Source: Acidimicrobiia bacterium (GTDB lineage Bacteria > Actinomycetota > Acidimicrobiia > Acidimicrobiales > Bin134). From it: DNA of 64,000 nt. Both the position numbers and the translations under genes were made by a program. Location of the stretch: the NCBI GenBank assembly GCA_022826705.1, contig JAJDUJ010000011.1, positions 1-64,000 on the forward strand, given 5' to 3'. The stretch's first letter is position 1; every line of letters starts with the position of its first letter. Below the pieces are notes generated by a model. It was not told the origin of the DNA. It saw only the letters and a list, made by a program, of their open reading frames with translations, and ran no database searches. Shown here one piece after another: positions 8,229 through 16,950 of the stretch.

Positions 8229-9704
8229 ATGAGACACCGACCGACGTTGACGGCGCTGCTACTTGCCTTGGCGGTGTTCGCCACCGCCTGCACCACCGGG
8301 GGCGGCGGCGAAGACGAGCCCGCCGTCGAGGAGTCCCCAACCGCGGCAGCCGAAGAGCCAGCGGCCGATCCAGAAGAGCCAGCCGAAGATGCCCCTGCCG
8401 AGCAGACGCCAGAAGACGACGAGACCGAACCGGCCGCAGAGGCTCCCGAAGAGCCGGCCACCGACGACGAGCCCGAACCGGCGCCGGAGCCCACGCCGAT
8501 CGTGCTCACGGCCAGCTTCCGGGGCGTCACCGAGGACACCATCCGGATCGGTGTCGGCTTCTGGGACGTCTCCTTGTTCGGCTTCGGCTTCTTCGGCGAC
8601 CCCAAACCGGTGTGGGACGCCCTTACCGGCGCTGTCAACGCCGAAGGCGGCATCTACGGCCGGTCGTTGGAGCCGTACATCGCCGGATTCAACCCGGCCC
8701 TTCCCAATGAGATGCTGGCGGCCTGCATCACACTCACCGAGGATCACGAGGTGTTCGCCGTGTTGGGCGGACTGCGGGGCGACGCCAACTACTGCGTGTC
8801 GGAACAGCACGAGACCATCAACGTGGGTTCCCAGGTAAACGCCAGAGGAGAGCTTTTGGAACGGGCCAGAGCCCCTCTGGCCAGCTTCAGGCTCTCGGGG
8901 ACGGCCGGCGAGGAGGTGTTCATCACCGAACTAGCCCGAAGAGGGTGGTTCGACGGCGCTACCGCGGTGGGTGTCCATTATGACGGGTCCGAAACTCAAG
9001 ACCGGATTGAGGATGTTGTGAGAGCAGCCTTTGCCGACATCGGGGTGGAGATCGCCATCACCATGAACATCGACGACCTCGTGCTCGACGACGATGCCAT
9101 TGAGAGCCAGACCGAGATCATGCAACAGCAGGTGGCCGATGCTGGCATCGACCGCATGGTGATCTTTGGGGCCGCGGCCACCGGCCTCGTCACCTACGGC
9201 GACTTGGGAATCCAGATGGCCGCGGTCGACTCCACCAACTTCGAAACCGCGGTCTCCTCGGGTATCGACCCAATGGCGCTGGACGGCACCATCGCCACCG
9301 CCGACCGACTCAATCTGCCCTCCGATTCGGTGGATGCCGAGACCCAGAAGTGCCTCGATGTGGTGATGGCCGCGCTTCCCGACGAACGCTTCGAGCGACC
9401 TGGTCCGGGAGTGGAGAACAGCGAGGAAGACCCCAACTACTGGAACTACACCGTGCTGGCGTGCCGCGATCTGTCGCTGTTCGTGCAGATCGCCACCGCG
9501 GCCGGGCCGGAGCTAACCAACGACTCCTTCCAAGCCGGACTCGACTCGCTCTCCCAGGCATCGCTGCCGGAGATCCCGTTCTTGTCGTTCGGGCCGGGCA
9601 AGTACAACGGCAACGACACCATGCGGTTTGTGCAGTTCGACGGCGACGCCGATGAGGACGGCGAACTCGTCGGCCTCGGCGACCCTGTCGACCTGACCCC
9701 GTGA
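8229..9704 (+). CDS. Lipoprotein, ABC-type (Leu/Ile/Val family) substrate-binding protein
   Basis: A 491-residue exported lipoprotein with an N-terminal hydrophobic signal and a lipobox-like ATAC. A low-complexity acidic Pro/Glu/Ala linker follows to about residue 95. The rest is a type I periplasmic-binding fold: the opening VTEDTIRIGVGFWD, the NAEGGIYGRSLEPYI motif typical of LivJ/amide/urea-type receptors, and a second lobe with MVIFGAAA. It would capture an amino acid or other small amide outside the membrane for the two transporter polypeptides encoded just downstream (14-bp gap). The start follows an AGGGGGA ribosome-binding site; an ATG five bases earlier reads only two codons. Ligand identity cannot be read from the sequence. 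Confidence 0.88.
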   Translation: MRHRPTLTALLLALAVFATACTTGGGGEDEPAVEESPTAAAEEPAADPEEPAEDAPAEQTPEDDETEPAAEAPEEPATDDEPEPAPEPTPIVLTASFRGVTEDTIRIGVGFWDVSLFGFGFFGDPKPVWDALTGAVNAEGGIYGRSLEPYIAGFNPALPNEMLAACITLTEDHEVFAVLGGLRGDANYCVSEQHETINVGSQVNARGELLERARAPLASFRLSGTAGEEVFITELARRGWFDGATAVGVHYDGSETQDRIEDVVRAAFADIGVEIAITMNIDDLVLDDDAIESQTEIMQQQVADAGIDRMVIFGAAATGLVTYGDLGIQMAAVDSTNFETAVSSGIDPMALDGTIATADRLNLPSDSVDAETQKCLDVVMAALPDERFERPGPGVENSEEDPNYWNYTVLACRDLSLFVQIATAAGPELTNDSFQAGLDSLSQASLPEIPFLSFGPGKYNGNDTMRFVQFDGDADEDGELVGLGDPVDLTP

Positions 9705-9718
9705 CCACGCAGCACTAG

Positions 9719-11935
9719 ATGACCGAAGCGTCGGGCGATCGCCGCAGCTTCGCCGATTTCAGCCGGGCGCTTCTCGACGAGGAGGCGGCCCGAGAGGCGG
9801 CCGAAGCCGATCAGTTAGAGATCCGCGCCGACGAAGACCTCCCCGGCGTCGGCGAAGAGGCGATCACGCTGCGCCAGGCGGTGACCACCGGCGGCGTCGG
9901 CGTGCTCGCAGTGTTGGGCACCCTCGACGCGGTGGATGCCCTTCAATTGGCCATCCCCAGCCTGCTCGGACCAGAGATCCAGGACAGCTTCAATGTGTCC
10001 GACGCCGGTTTGGCAGTGATTGGGATCGGCGGCCTGATCACCACAACACTGTGCGCCATTCCGATGGGCAAGATGGCCGATCGGGTCAACCGCATGCGGC
10101 TGGTGGGGCTGGCCACCATCTTCTGGAGCGTGGCCATGTTCACCCGGGGGTTCCAAGCCTCCGCACTGGGGTTCTTCATGGTCGGTGTGCTCATGGGGAT
10201 CGGCACGTCCAACACCTATCCGGTGCAAGGGGCAGTGCTGGCCGATGCCTACCCCATTTCATCTCGGGGCCGGGTCTATGCCGTAAAGAATGTGCTGGGC
10301 CGGGGCGGTGAGCGGATCGCCCCGTTGTTGGTGGGCGGCCTCATGCTGCTGGTGGACGACAACTGGCGGTGGGCCTACTGGGTGTTCGCCTGGCCCAGCT
10401 TGTTCCTGGGGCTCTGGGCTCTGTTCGTTCCCGATCCGCCTCGGGGGCAGTTCGAGCAGAAATCAGTGATCGGCGAGGTTATGGAGGAAGACGACGACCC
10501 GCCCCGGGTGTCGCTGGGGGCGGTTTGGCAGCGCCTCATGGCTATCAAGACGCTGAAGCTGGCGTGGATCTCGTTCAGCGTCATCGTGTTCTCGATCATC
10601 GGGCAGAGCTTCCTGGTCAACCTGTTCCTGGATGACCGGTGGGGCCTGAGCCCGTTTGAGCGGGCCATGATCGCATTCGTTCCCGGGATGCTGGCCTTTG
10701 CCGCGGCACCGTGGGCAGCCAAGCGCTACGACGCCTTGTACCGCGAAAGCCCGGAAAGGGCCTTGGCCTGGGTGGGCGCACTGTTCTTCCCCATCGCGGT
10801 GGCCATCCCCATCCAGTTCTTCATGCCCCATCCCGTGCTGTTCGCCGCGGTGGGCATAGTGCCCGCAGTGTTGAGCGTTGTGATCTTCGGCATGGTCGCA
10901 CCGCTTGTGGTGGGTGTGGTTCCCTACCGGCTGCGAGCCCAGTCCACCGCCTTGTCGATGATGGTGATCTTTTTGGGGGGAGGGGTGCTCGGCCCCATCG
11001 TGGCCGGATTGTTGTCCGACGCCACCGACGAGCGCACCGCCATCTTGATCGTGGCCATCCCGTTCAAGATCATCGGGGGCGCCCTGTTGATTTGGGGGGC
11101 GCGGCACATTCGCCACGACCTGTCGCTGGTGGTGGACGAGATCGAAAAAGACCACGCCGAGCTGGAGCGGCGGAAATCGCATCCCGACCAGTTGCCCGCC
11201 GTCGGGTTGCGGGACATCGACTTCTCCTACGGGCCGGTGCAAGTGCTGTTCGGCGTCAACCTCCATGTGGACCGGGGCGAGACCTTGGCGCTGCTGGGCA
11301 CCAACGGGGCGGGCAAGTCGACGATCCTGCGGGTGATCAGCGGGCTGGCCGTGCCTTCTCGCGGCATCGTCTCGCTGCACGGGCGGGATATCACCCTCAC
11401 CTCGCCCCAAACCCGGGTGGACATGGGAATCCAACAGCTTCCCGGGGGCAAAGCAGTGTTTCTGCCATTGTCCATCGAAGACAACCTCCGCACCGGGGGG
11501 TGGACCATGCGGCGCAACCGGGCCCAGCTCAATGCCCGGATCGAACATGTGCTGGAGATCTTCCCCGAGTTGGCCGATCGGCTCGACGAGCCCGCCGGTG
11601 CGCTCAGCGGCGGGCAGCAGCAGATGCTGGCCCTGGCCATGGTGCTGATGCATGAGCCCGACGTGCTGCTCATCGACGAGCTGTCGCTCGGCCTCGCCCC
11701 CGCGGTGATCGGCGAGCTGTTGGAGATTGTGGAGCGGCTCAAGGCCGAGGGCCAAACGATGATCATCGTGGAGCAGTCGCTCAACATCGCCGCGGCCCTG
11801 TCGGATCGGGCGGTATTCATCGAGAAGGGGCAGATCCGCTTCGACGGGCCGACCGCGGAGCTCGCCGAGCGAGGCGACATCGCCCGGGCCGTGTTCTTGG
11901 GCGACGACCGCACCGAACCGGAAGACTCGTCGTGA
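9719..11935 (+). CDS. MFS transporter fused to LivF-type ABC ATPase
   Basis: A 738-residue fusion. Residues about 40-480 form a major facilitator domain of some 12 membrane helices, with the loop motif GKMADRVNRMR after the second or third helix. An amphipathic charged linker follows, then a LivF-like ATPase from about residue 494. The ATPase has Walker A GTNGAGKST (about 527-535), signature LSGGQQQ (about 629), Walker B VLLIDE and a switch His-equivalent region IIVEQS. LivF normally is a separate subunit of branched-chain amino acid importers. The gene sits between the binding lipoprotein and the LivH-LivM-LivG fusion and overlaps the latter by four bases (GTGA), so the ATPase presumably powers that permease. 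The role of the MFS half is unknown. Both domains appear intact; there is no frameshift at the junction. Confidence 0.92.
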   Translation: MTEASGDRRSFADFSRALLDEEAAREAAEADQLEIRADEDLPGVGEEAITLRQAVTTGGVGVLAVLGTLDAVDALQLAIPSLLGPEIQDSFNVSDAGLAVIGIGGLITTTLCAIPMGKMADRVNRMRLVGLATIFWSVAMFTRGFQASALGFFMVGVLMGIGTSNTYPVQGAVLADAYPISSRGRVYAVKNVLGRGGERIAPLLVGGLMLLVDDNWRWAYWVFAWPSLFLGLWALFVPDPPRGQFEQKSVIGEVMEEDDDPPRVSLGAVWQRLMAIKTLKLAWISFSVIVFSIIGQSFLVNLFLDDRWGLSPFERAMIAFVPGMLAFAAAPWAAKRYDALYRESPERALAWVGALFFPIAVAIPIQFFMPHPVLFAAVGIVPAVLSVVIFGMVAPLVVGVVPYRLRAQSTALSMMVIFLGGGVLGPIVAGLLSDATDERTAILIVAIPFKIIGGALLIWGARHIRHDLSLVVDEIEKDHAELERRKSHPDQLPAVGLRDIDFSYGPVQVLFGVNLHVDRGETLALLGTNGAGKSTILRVISGLAVPSRGIVSLHGRDITLTSPQTRVDMGIQQLPGGKAVFLPLSIEDNLRTGGWTMRRNRAQLNARIEHVLEIFPELADRLDEPAGALSGGQQQMLALAMVLMHEPDVLLIDELSLGLAPAVIGELLEIVERLKAEGQTMIIVEQSLNIAAALSDRAVFIEKGQIRFDGPTAELAERGDIARAVFLGDDRTEPEDSS

Positions 11936-14754
11936 TCCTCGCCTTCGAGGTCGGACGCCAATTCGTCTTCATCGGCGCGGTCAACGGGCTCTCTTACGCT
12001 CTGTTGGCCCTCGGCGTCATCCTCATCTACCGGTCGAGCCGCATCATCAATTTCGCGGTGGGCGCCACCGGGGTGCTGGCCAGCCAGGTGATGGCCCATC
12101 TGGTGATCCGCTACGGCGCGCCGTACTGGACCGGCGTGGTGCTCGCCGTGCTGGCTGGGGCCGTGTTCCTGGGACTGGCCGAGCTGACCGTGGTGCGCCG
12201 CTTGTTCACCGCTCCCCGAGTGATCCTGCTGGTGGCCACCATCGGGCTGGCCCAGCTGGCCCAAGCCCTCATCTTCGCCCTGCCCGAAGCGTCGGCGGCC
12301 GATAAGCGGCATCGGTTCCCCACGCCGTGGAACCGGGAGCTGGAGTGGTTCGGCATCCGCATCGAGGGAGGCGAGTTCGTCTTGTTCGTGGCCTCCGCCG
12401 CTGCGGTGGTGGCGCTGAGCATCTGGGTGCGGTGGTCGGCGTGGGGTCGGGCCATTCGGGCCACCGCGGCCGATCCCGACCGGGCTCGACTGGCTGGCAT
12501 CCATCCGGGGCGGGTGTCAACGGTGGTGTGGGCGCTCACCGGTGCGTTCGCCGGGCTGGTCACGGTGTTTCAAGAAGCCGACTCCATCGGCTCGTTCGTG
12601 TCCACCAGCCCCGGACACGCCACCATGACCCGGGTGCTGGTGGTGGCGGTGTGCGCCTCGTTCGTGTCGTTCAGTGTGGCGGTGGCTACCGGGATCATCC
12701 TCGGCATCGTCGAGGCCCTGGTGAGGGTCAACTACCCGCTCGATCTGGGCAGGTTCGAAGCCGTACTGCTGCTGGTGGCGATTCTCGGGATCGTGGCCAC
12801 CACTCGCCGCGGCGCCCCTGACGAAGCCGGCGCCTTCTCATTCAGCCCCCGGATTCGCCCCATTCCGGCCCGGCTGCGCTCGATCTGGTGGGTTCGCAAC
12901 CATTCTCGAGTCCTGGCCGCAATTGGGGTAGCCATTGCCGCGGTGGTGCCGGTGTTCGTAACCACGGCCAGCCGAACCTTCCGCTACAGCGAGATATTGC
13001 TGATGGCGCTGGCCGCCCTCTCTCTGGTTGTGCTCGTGGGCTGGAGCGGGCAGATCTCGCTGGGCCAAGGCGCTTTCGCCGGCTTGGGCGCGCTCACCAC
13101 CACCGCGCTGGTCAACGGGAACGATCTCGGACTCGGGGTGGCCGGGTTCGACGTGGTGGTGCCCATGCCCGAGCTGCATTTCTTGTGGGCTGCGGTGTGG
13201 GGCACCGCCGTGGCGGCCGTGGCGTCGGTGATCATCGGCATCGGCGCGCTCCGGGCCCGGGGCCTGTTGCTGGCCGTGGTCACCTTGGCGTTTGCGGTGG
13301 CGGCGGAGAAGTTCTTCTTCACCCGGCCGTTCCTCAGCGGAGGCAGCCAATCTGCGGCGCTTCTGGAGCGGGCCCATATCGGGCCCATCGATCTCGCCCC
13401 CCAGCGAACCTTTTTCTACCTGGCCCTGATCGGCTTGGTGCTGGGGGTGGCGTTCACCGCCCACCTGCGCCGCACCGGTATCGGCCGCCGGATCGTGGCC
13501 ACCAGGGAGAACCCGTCGGCCGCAGCCGCAGCCACGGTGTGGCCCACCGGATCAAGGGTGCTGGCCTTCGCCTTGGGCGGCGGGCTGGCCGGGTTCGCCG
13601 GGGCGCTGCTGGCCGGTCTGTACTCCACCGTGCTGTTCTCGTTCTTCTCGGTGGACACCTCGTTCAAGGTGGTGGCCATCGCGGTGATCGGCGGCATCGG
13701 CTCGGTGATCGGTCCGGTGCTCGGAGCGCTGTGGGTGATCGGGCTCCCGGCATTCTGGCCCGATTCCGCTCTGATCCCGGTGCTGACCAGCAGCCTGGGA
13801 ATCCTGGTGCTGTTGATGTACGCGCCCGGAGGATTCGTGCAGCTCTGGTACATGGCTCGAGACTCATACTTCAGCTGGCTGGCCCAGAAGAAGCCCGCGC
13901 CCCTGGTGCGGGGGCGCGACATTCCCGCACCACCATCGATTCCCGACCCGCCATCGGACATTGCGTTGGCCGCCAGCGAGCTCACCGTGCGCTACGGCCC
14001 CCGGGTGGCCGTGAGCCAGGTGAGCCTCGAGGTGGGCCACGGCGAGATCGTGGGGCTTATCGGCACCAACGGCGCGGGCAAGACCTCGTTCATGAACGGA
14101 GTGGGCGGCCTGATCCCCGCAAGTGGCCGAGTGGAGATCTACGGAACCGACGTGAGCAGGCTGGCGGCCCATCGCCGCCACCGCCACCATCTGGGCCGGG
14201 CCTTCCAGGCCGCCACCTTGTTCCCCGACCTCACCGTGCGCGAGACGGTGCAAGTTGCGCTGGAGCGGAGGGGCCACACCCGCTTCTGGCCCGCCGCCCT
14301 GGCCCTGCCATCGGGCTCCCGGCACGAACGGCGACAGATCGGGGTGGCTGACGACCTGATCGGCTTCTTCGGCTTGGGCGACTTCGCCGACAAGTTTGTG
14401 GCCGAGTTGTCCACCGGCACCCGCCGGATTGTGGAGCTGGCCTGCCTGGTGGCCGGCGGTTCCCGTCTGCTCTGCCTCGACGAGCCCACCGCCGGGGTGG
14501 CCCAGCGAGAGGCCGAGGCTTTGGTGCCGTTGCTGCACGGAGTGCGCCGAGAGCTGGACGCCTCGGTGCTGTTGATCGAGCACGACATGCCGCTGGTGAT
14601 GTCGATCAGCGACCGCATCTATTGCATGGACGCCGGAGAGGTGATCGCCGAGGGGACACCGACCGCGGTGCGCGACAACCCCCTGGTGGTGGCCAGCTAC
14701 CTCGGCACCGACACCAGGGCCATCGCCCGATCAGACGCAGGAGCCCAACAATGA
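11932..14754 (+). CDS. LivH-LivM-LivG triple fusion (ABC importer permeases plus ATPase)
   Basis: A 940-residue protein from a GTG that overlaps the preceding stop. Residues about 1-295 match LivH, about 330-640 match LivM (including the LVGWSGQISLGQGAFAGLGA signature), and about 682-930 form a LivG-type ATPase with Walker A GTNGAGKTS near 710 and Walker B LLCLDEPTAG near 845. The signature motif is LSTGTRR rather than the usual LSxGQ form, a variant common in this fused group to my knowledge but worth checking. Together with the preceding LivF domain it supplies all permease and ATPase parts of one importer on two chains. The substrate, amino acid or other, depends on the binding protein. 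It overlaps the downstream TetR gene by ATGA. Confidence 0.92.
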   Translation: MILAFEVGRQFVFIGAVNGLSYALLALGVILIYRSSRIINFAVGATGVLASQVMAHLVIRYGAPYWTGVVLAVLAGAVFLGLAELTVVRRLFTAPRVILLVATIGLAQLAQALIFALPEASAADKRHRFPTPWNRELEWFGIRIEGGEFVLFVASAAAVVALSIWVRWSAWGRAIRATAADPDRARLAGIHPGRVSTVVWALTGAFAGLVTVFQEADSIGSFVSTSPGHATMTRVLVVAVCASFVSFSVAVATGIILGIVEALVRVNYPLDLGRFEAVLLLVAILGIVATTRRGAPDEAGAFSFSPRIRPIPARLRSIWWVRNHSRVLAAIGVAIAAVVPVFVTTASRTFRYSEILLMALAALSLVVLVGWSGQISLGQGAFAGLGALTTTALVNGNDLGLGVAGFDVVVPMPELHFLWAAVWGTAVAAVASVIIGIGALRARGLLLAVVTLAFAVAAEKFFFTRPFLSGGSQSAALLERAHIGPIDLAPQRTFFYLALIGLVLGVAFTAHLRRTGIGRRIVATRENPSAAAAATVWPTGSRVLAFALGGGLAGFAGALLAGLYSTVLFSFFSVDTSFKVVAIAVIGGIGSVIGPVLGALWVIGLPAFWPDSALIPVLTSSLGILVLLMYAPGGFVQLWYMARDSYFSWLAQKKPAPLVRGRDIPAPPSIPDPPSDIALAASELTVRYGPRVAVSQVSLEVGHGEIVGLIGTNGAGKTSFMNGVGGLIPASGRVEIYGTDVSRLAAHRRHRHHLGRAFQAATLFPDLTVRETVQVALERRGHTRFWPAALALPSGSRHERRQIGVADDLIGFFGLGDFADKFVAELSTGTRRIVELACLVAGGSRLLCLDEPTAGVAQREAEALVPLLHGVRRELDASVLLIEHDMPLVMSISDRIYCMDAGEVIAEGTPTAVRDNPLVVASYLGTDTRAIARSDAGAQQ

Positions 14755-15314
14755 CATCTGCCTTTGCCGATCCGCCGATCACCCCCAAAGCGGCCGCTAC
14801 CCGGGCCCGGCTCCTGGAGATCGCCGCCGCAGTGTTCATAGAGCACGGCTATGCCGCGGTCTCGCTGCGGGACATCGCCAAGGCCGCCGGGGTCACTAAA
14901 GGGGCGATTTACGGCCACTTCCGGTCGAAAGGCCAGCTATTGGTGGAAGTGATCCGGACCCAGCTGGCCGAGCGCGACGCTCGGTTCGACATGAATGCCG
15001 TGGCTGAGCAGCCGATGACCGCCTTCGTCCAATTCATCAACCCCGACAGCCGCGATCTGAGGCTCTTGCAGATCGATGCTGCCGCGGCCGCTCGCCATGA
15101 TCCCGACGTAGCCGCCGGAGTTCAGGAGATCTTCGCCGCTCGCAGCGCTTGGATCCTCGATTCCCTGCGCCGCCTCGACTCCCCCGAAACGCTGCTCTAC
15201 ATCATCAATGCCCTCTCGGCGGGAGTCGGCGCACAAGAAGCCCACGGCCGGATTGCCCCTGATCCCAATGCGTGGTCCAATGCGGTAGCTCGCCTGTTCG
15301 GGATAGCCAATTAG
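14751..15314 (+). CDS. TetR/AcrR-family transcriptional regulator
   Basis: The start overlaps the importer stop (ATGA), which fixes translational coupling; an upstream in-frame start inside the transporter gene is unlikely. The 187-residue protein has a canonical TetR DNA-binding region (ARLLEIAAAVFIEHGYAAVSL, DIAKAAGVTKGAIYGHFRSK) at about residues 18-65 and a helical ligand domain behind it. As the last cistron it probably controls this importer operon or a linked catabolic regulon in response to a small molecule. The inducer is not recognisable. Confidence 0.9.
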   Translation: MTSAFADPPITPKAAATRARLLEIAAAVFIEHGYAAVSLRDIAKAAGVTKGAIYGHFRSKGQLLVEVIRTQLAERDARFDMNAVAEQPMTAFVQFINPDSRDLRLLQIDAAAAARHDPDVAAGVQEIFAARSAWILDSLRRLDSPETLLYIINALSAGVGAQEAHGRIAPDPNAWSNAVARLFGIAN

Positions 15315-15388
15315 TCGAGAAACTGACGGAGGCCGTCGGCGTCGTGGGGCATTCGATCCGGCGTATCAGCCATCGGTAGGATCCCCTG

Positions 15389-15832
15389 ATGGGCGAGCGA
15401 CTGGTGCAAACCCACGAGTTGGTGTCGGCCCGCCTGCAGAAAGCTGGCCAGCTCTACACCAAAGGCCGACGAGAGCTCGTGGAACTCCTCGTCCGCACTG
15501 CTCGACCTGCCACCATCCCCGAGATGCTCGAGCTTCGGCCTCGCCTGACCCAGAGCTCGCTCTACCGCAACATGGCCGACCTCGAGAGCTTGGGCATTGT
15601 TCGGCGGGTCGTCGGGGTGGATGATCCGACTCGCTACGAATTCTCCGAGGACATCATCGGCCGCCACCACCACGCCATCTGCACCGTGTGCGGCAAAGTT
15701 GCCGACTTCTTCATGCCCGCCCCGGCCGAACGCAACCTCGAGACATCACTCGACGAGGCGTTGGACACGACCGGGTTTCAGCCGAGCACCCACCGGCTAG
15801 ACGTCTTCGGCACCTGCCCCGACTGCCACTGA
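15389..15832 (+). CDS. Fur-family metal-responsive repressor
   Basis: A 147-residue Fur/Zur-type protein. A winged helix occupies about residues 25-80 (PATIPEMLELRP, TQSSLYRNMADLESLGIV). The metal-binding half follows, with the GRHHHAICTVCGKV segment and two Cys pairs (C98/C101 and C143/C146), the structural zinc site of the family. It would repress uptake genes when its metal is sufficient. The gene converges on, and overlaps by 36 bp, a (2Fe-2S) protein gene that closes the adjacent FecBCD-type transporter cluster, so regulation of that cluster is plausible. Whether it senses Fe, Zn or another metal is not decidable here. Confidence 0.9.
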   Translation: MGERLVQTHELVSARLQKAGQLYTKGRRELVELLVRTARPATIPEMLELRPRLTQSSLYRNMADLESLGIVRRVVGVDDPTRYEFSEDIIGRHHHAICTVCGKVADFFMPAPAERNLETSLDEALDTTGFQPSTHRLDVFGTCPDCH

Positions 15833-16165
15833 CTGGCGAATAAAGACCCTCGACTGAAGAACCGGAGGCAGCGGCTGCTGAGCGCCGTCGACGAGCCAGT
15901 CGCACACCGCAGAAGTGAGCTCGGGTTCGTTGATTCCACCCAGCCACACTGATGGCCCGTCGCCGGGGCGAACGATCACGACGTTGGAGTGAGCGCACTC
16001 GCCGACGCAGTCCACTATGCGAGTTCGGGCTATTGCCGAGATCGCGGCGATCTGCCCGTCGTGGTCTACGCCAGGGTGCTTCCGCTCGGTTCCACAGCAA
16101 CAGCCGCGACAGATCTGAACCCGTACGGTGGCTCCGGAAGCCAGGGGCCTTCGCGCCTTCCTCAT
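15797..16165 (-). CDS. (2Fe-2S) ferredoxin-like protein at end of metal-transport operon
   Basis: Starting at the ATG at 16165 gives 122 residues, beginning 13 bp after the ATPase stop; longer in-frame starts would run into the ATPase gene. The core has a dense cysteine cluster (C19 and C22-C24 in QICRGCCCGTERKHP) and a second pair in VDCVGECAHSN (C53, C57), then VVIVRPG and VWLGG. This is the thioredoxin-like (2Fe-2S) ferredoxin fold seen in a small actinobacterial family. It may be a reductase partner releasing metal from a chelator, or a redox sensor; the role is inferred from position. Its 3' end overlaps the convergent fur-family gene by 36 bp. Confidence 0.75.
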   Translation of the reverse strand: MRKARRPLASGATVRVQICRGCCCGTERKHPGVDHDGQIAAISAIARTRIVDCVGECAHSNVVIVRPGDGPSVWLGGINEPELTSAVCDWLVDGAQQPLPPVLQSRVFIRQSVAVGAGAEDV

Positions 16166-16178
16166 CTCTGGTGGCCGA

Positions 16179-16943
16179 TCATGGCGCGAGCGGGCCGAAC
16201 GCGAGGTGGGAGTGTTGCCCATCGGCAAGTAGTCGCACTTCGATGCCGTAGACGGGTTCGAGCACATCGCTTCGCAGCACGTCGTCGGGCCGACCTTGAT
16301 GCACGACCTTGCCATCGTCGAGAAGGACGAGATGATCGCAGTATCGGCTGGCCAGGTTTAGGTCGTGGAGCACGACGATGGTGTCAATCTTCAGGCGCCG
16401 AACCAGCGTGAGCACCTCGTGCTGATAACGGACATCGAGATGATTCGTGGGTTCGTCGAGCAGGATGACCGGGCTCTGCTGCGCAATGCACCGGGCGATC
16501 ATCACGCGCTGGCGTTCTCCGCCTGACAGGTGGTTGAGGCTGCGCTCGACGAAGCCCGACATGTCCACCAGTTCCAGTCCGTCAAGTGCGGCTTTGCGGT
16601 CGTCGTCGGTGAAGCCCTGATGGTCGCCGCGATGGACGTGGCGTCCCAAGAGCACAAACTCGCCCACCGAGATATCGATCCCGTCGGCTGAGGCGTCTTG
16701 AGTCACGACGGACACCGAACGGGCAATCGAGCGTTGCGACATTGACCCGATCGCTTCGTCGTCGATGAGAACAACGCCGCGATTCGGGCTGAGCATCCCG
16801 TACAGGCAGCGCAGCAGTGATGACTTGCCGCTGCCGTTGGGCCCGATAAGCCCGACGACCTGTCCGGAGCGCGTGCAGAGCTGCGCCCCGGACAGGACAT
16901 CGACGGCCCCGAGCCGCAGGTCGATGCCAGTGGCCGCAATCAC
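16179..16943 (-). CDS. FecE/BtuD-type ABC transporter ATP-binding protein
   Basis: The frame is open further upstream, but that part lies inside the binding-protein gene. The GTG at 16943, eight bases past the preceding stop, gives 254 residues starting VIAATGIDLRLG. Walker A (GPNGSGKSS), signature (LSGGERQR), Walker B (VILLDEPTNHLD) and switch His (VVLHDLN) are all intact, in the spacing of siderophore, haem and cobalamin importer ATPases. It powers the permease encoded at 18015-19094. Members of this type II importer group also carry molybdate or tungstate, relevant because mogA is divergently transcribed upstream. Confidence 0.93.
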   Translation of the reverse strand: MIAATGIDLRLGAVDVLSGAQLCTRSGQVVGLIGPNGSGKSSLLRCLYGMLSPNRGVVLIDDEAIGSMSQRSIARSVSVVTQDASADGIDISVGEFVLLGRHVHRGDHQGFTDDDRKAALDGLELVDMSGFVERSLNHLSGGERQRVMIARCIAQQSPVILLDEPTNHLDVRYQHEVLTLVRRLKIDTIVVLHDLNLASRYCDHLVLLDDGKVVHQGRPDDVLRSDVLEPVYGIEVRLLADGQHSHLAFGPLAP

Positions 16944-16950
16944 GGTCTCG

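Noticed and set aside
10463..12504. Two long minus-strand frames (430 and 425 codons) across the transporter fusions
   Set aside because: Antisense to the MFS-LivF and LivHMG genes, with His/Gly/Pro-rich composition and no recognisable domain.
12888..14351. Plus-strand frame of 487 codons overlapping the LivHMG gene
   Set aside because: Arg/Gly/Pro-rich, no domain, and the overlapping frame holds all Liv motifs.
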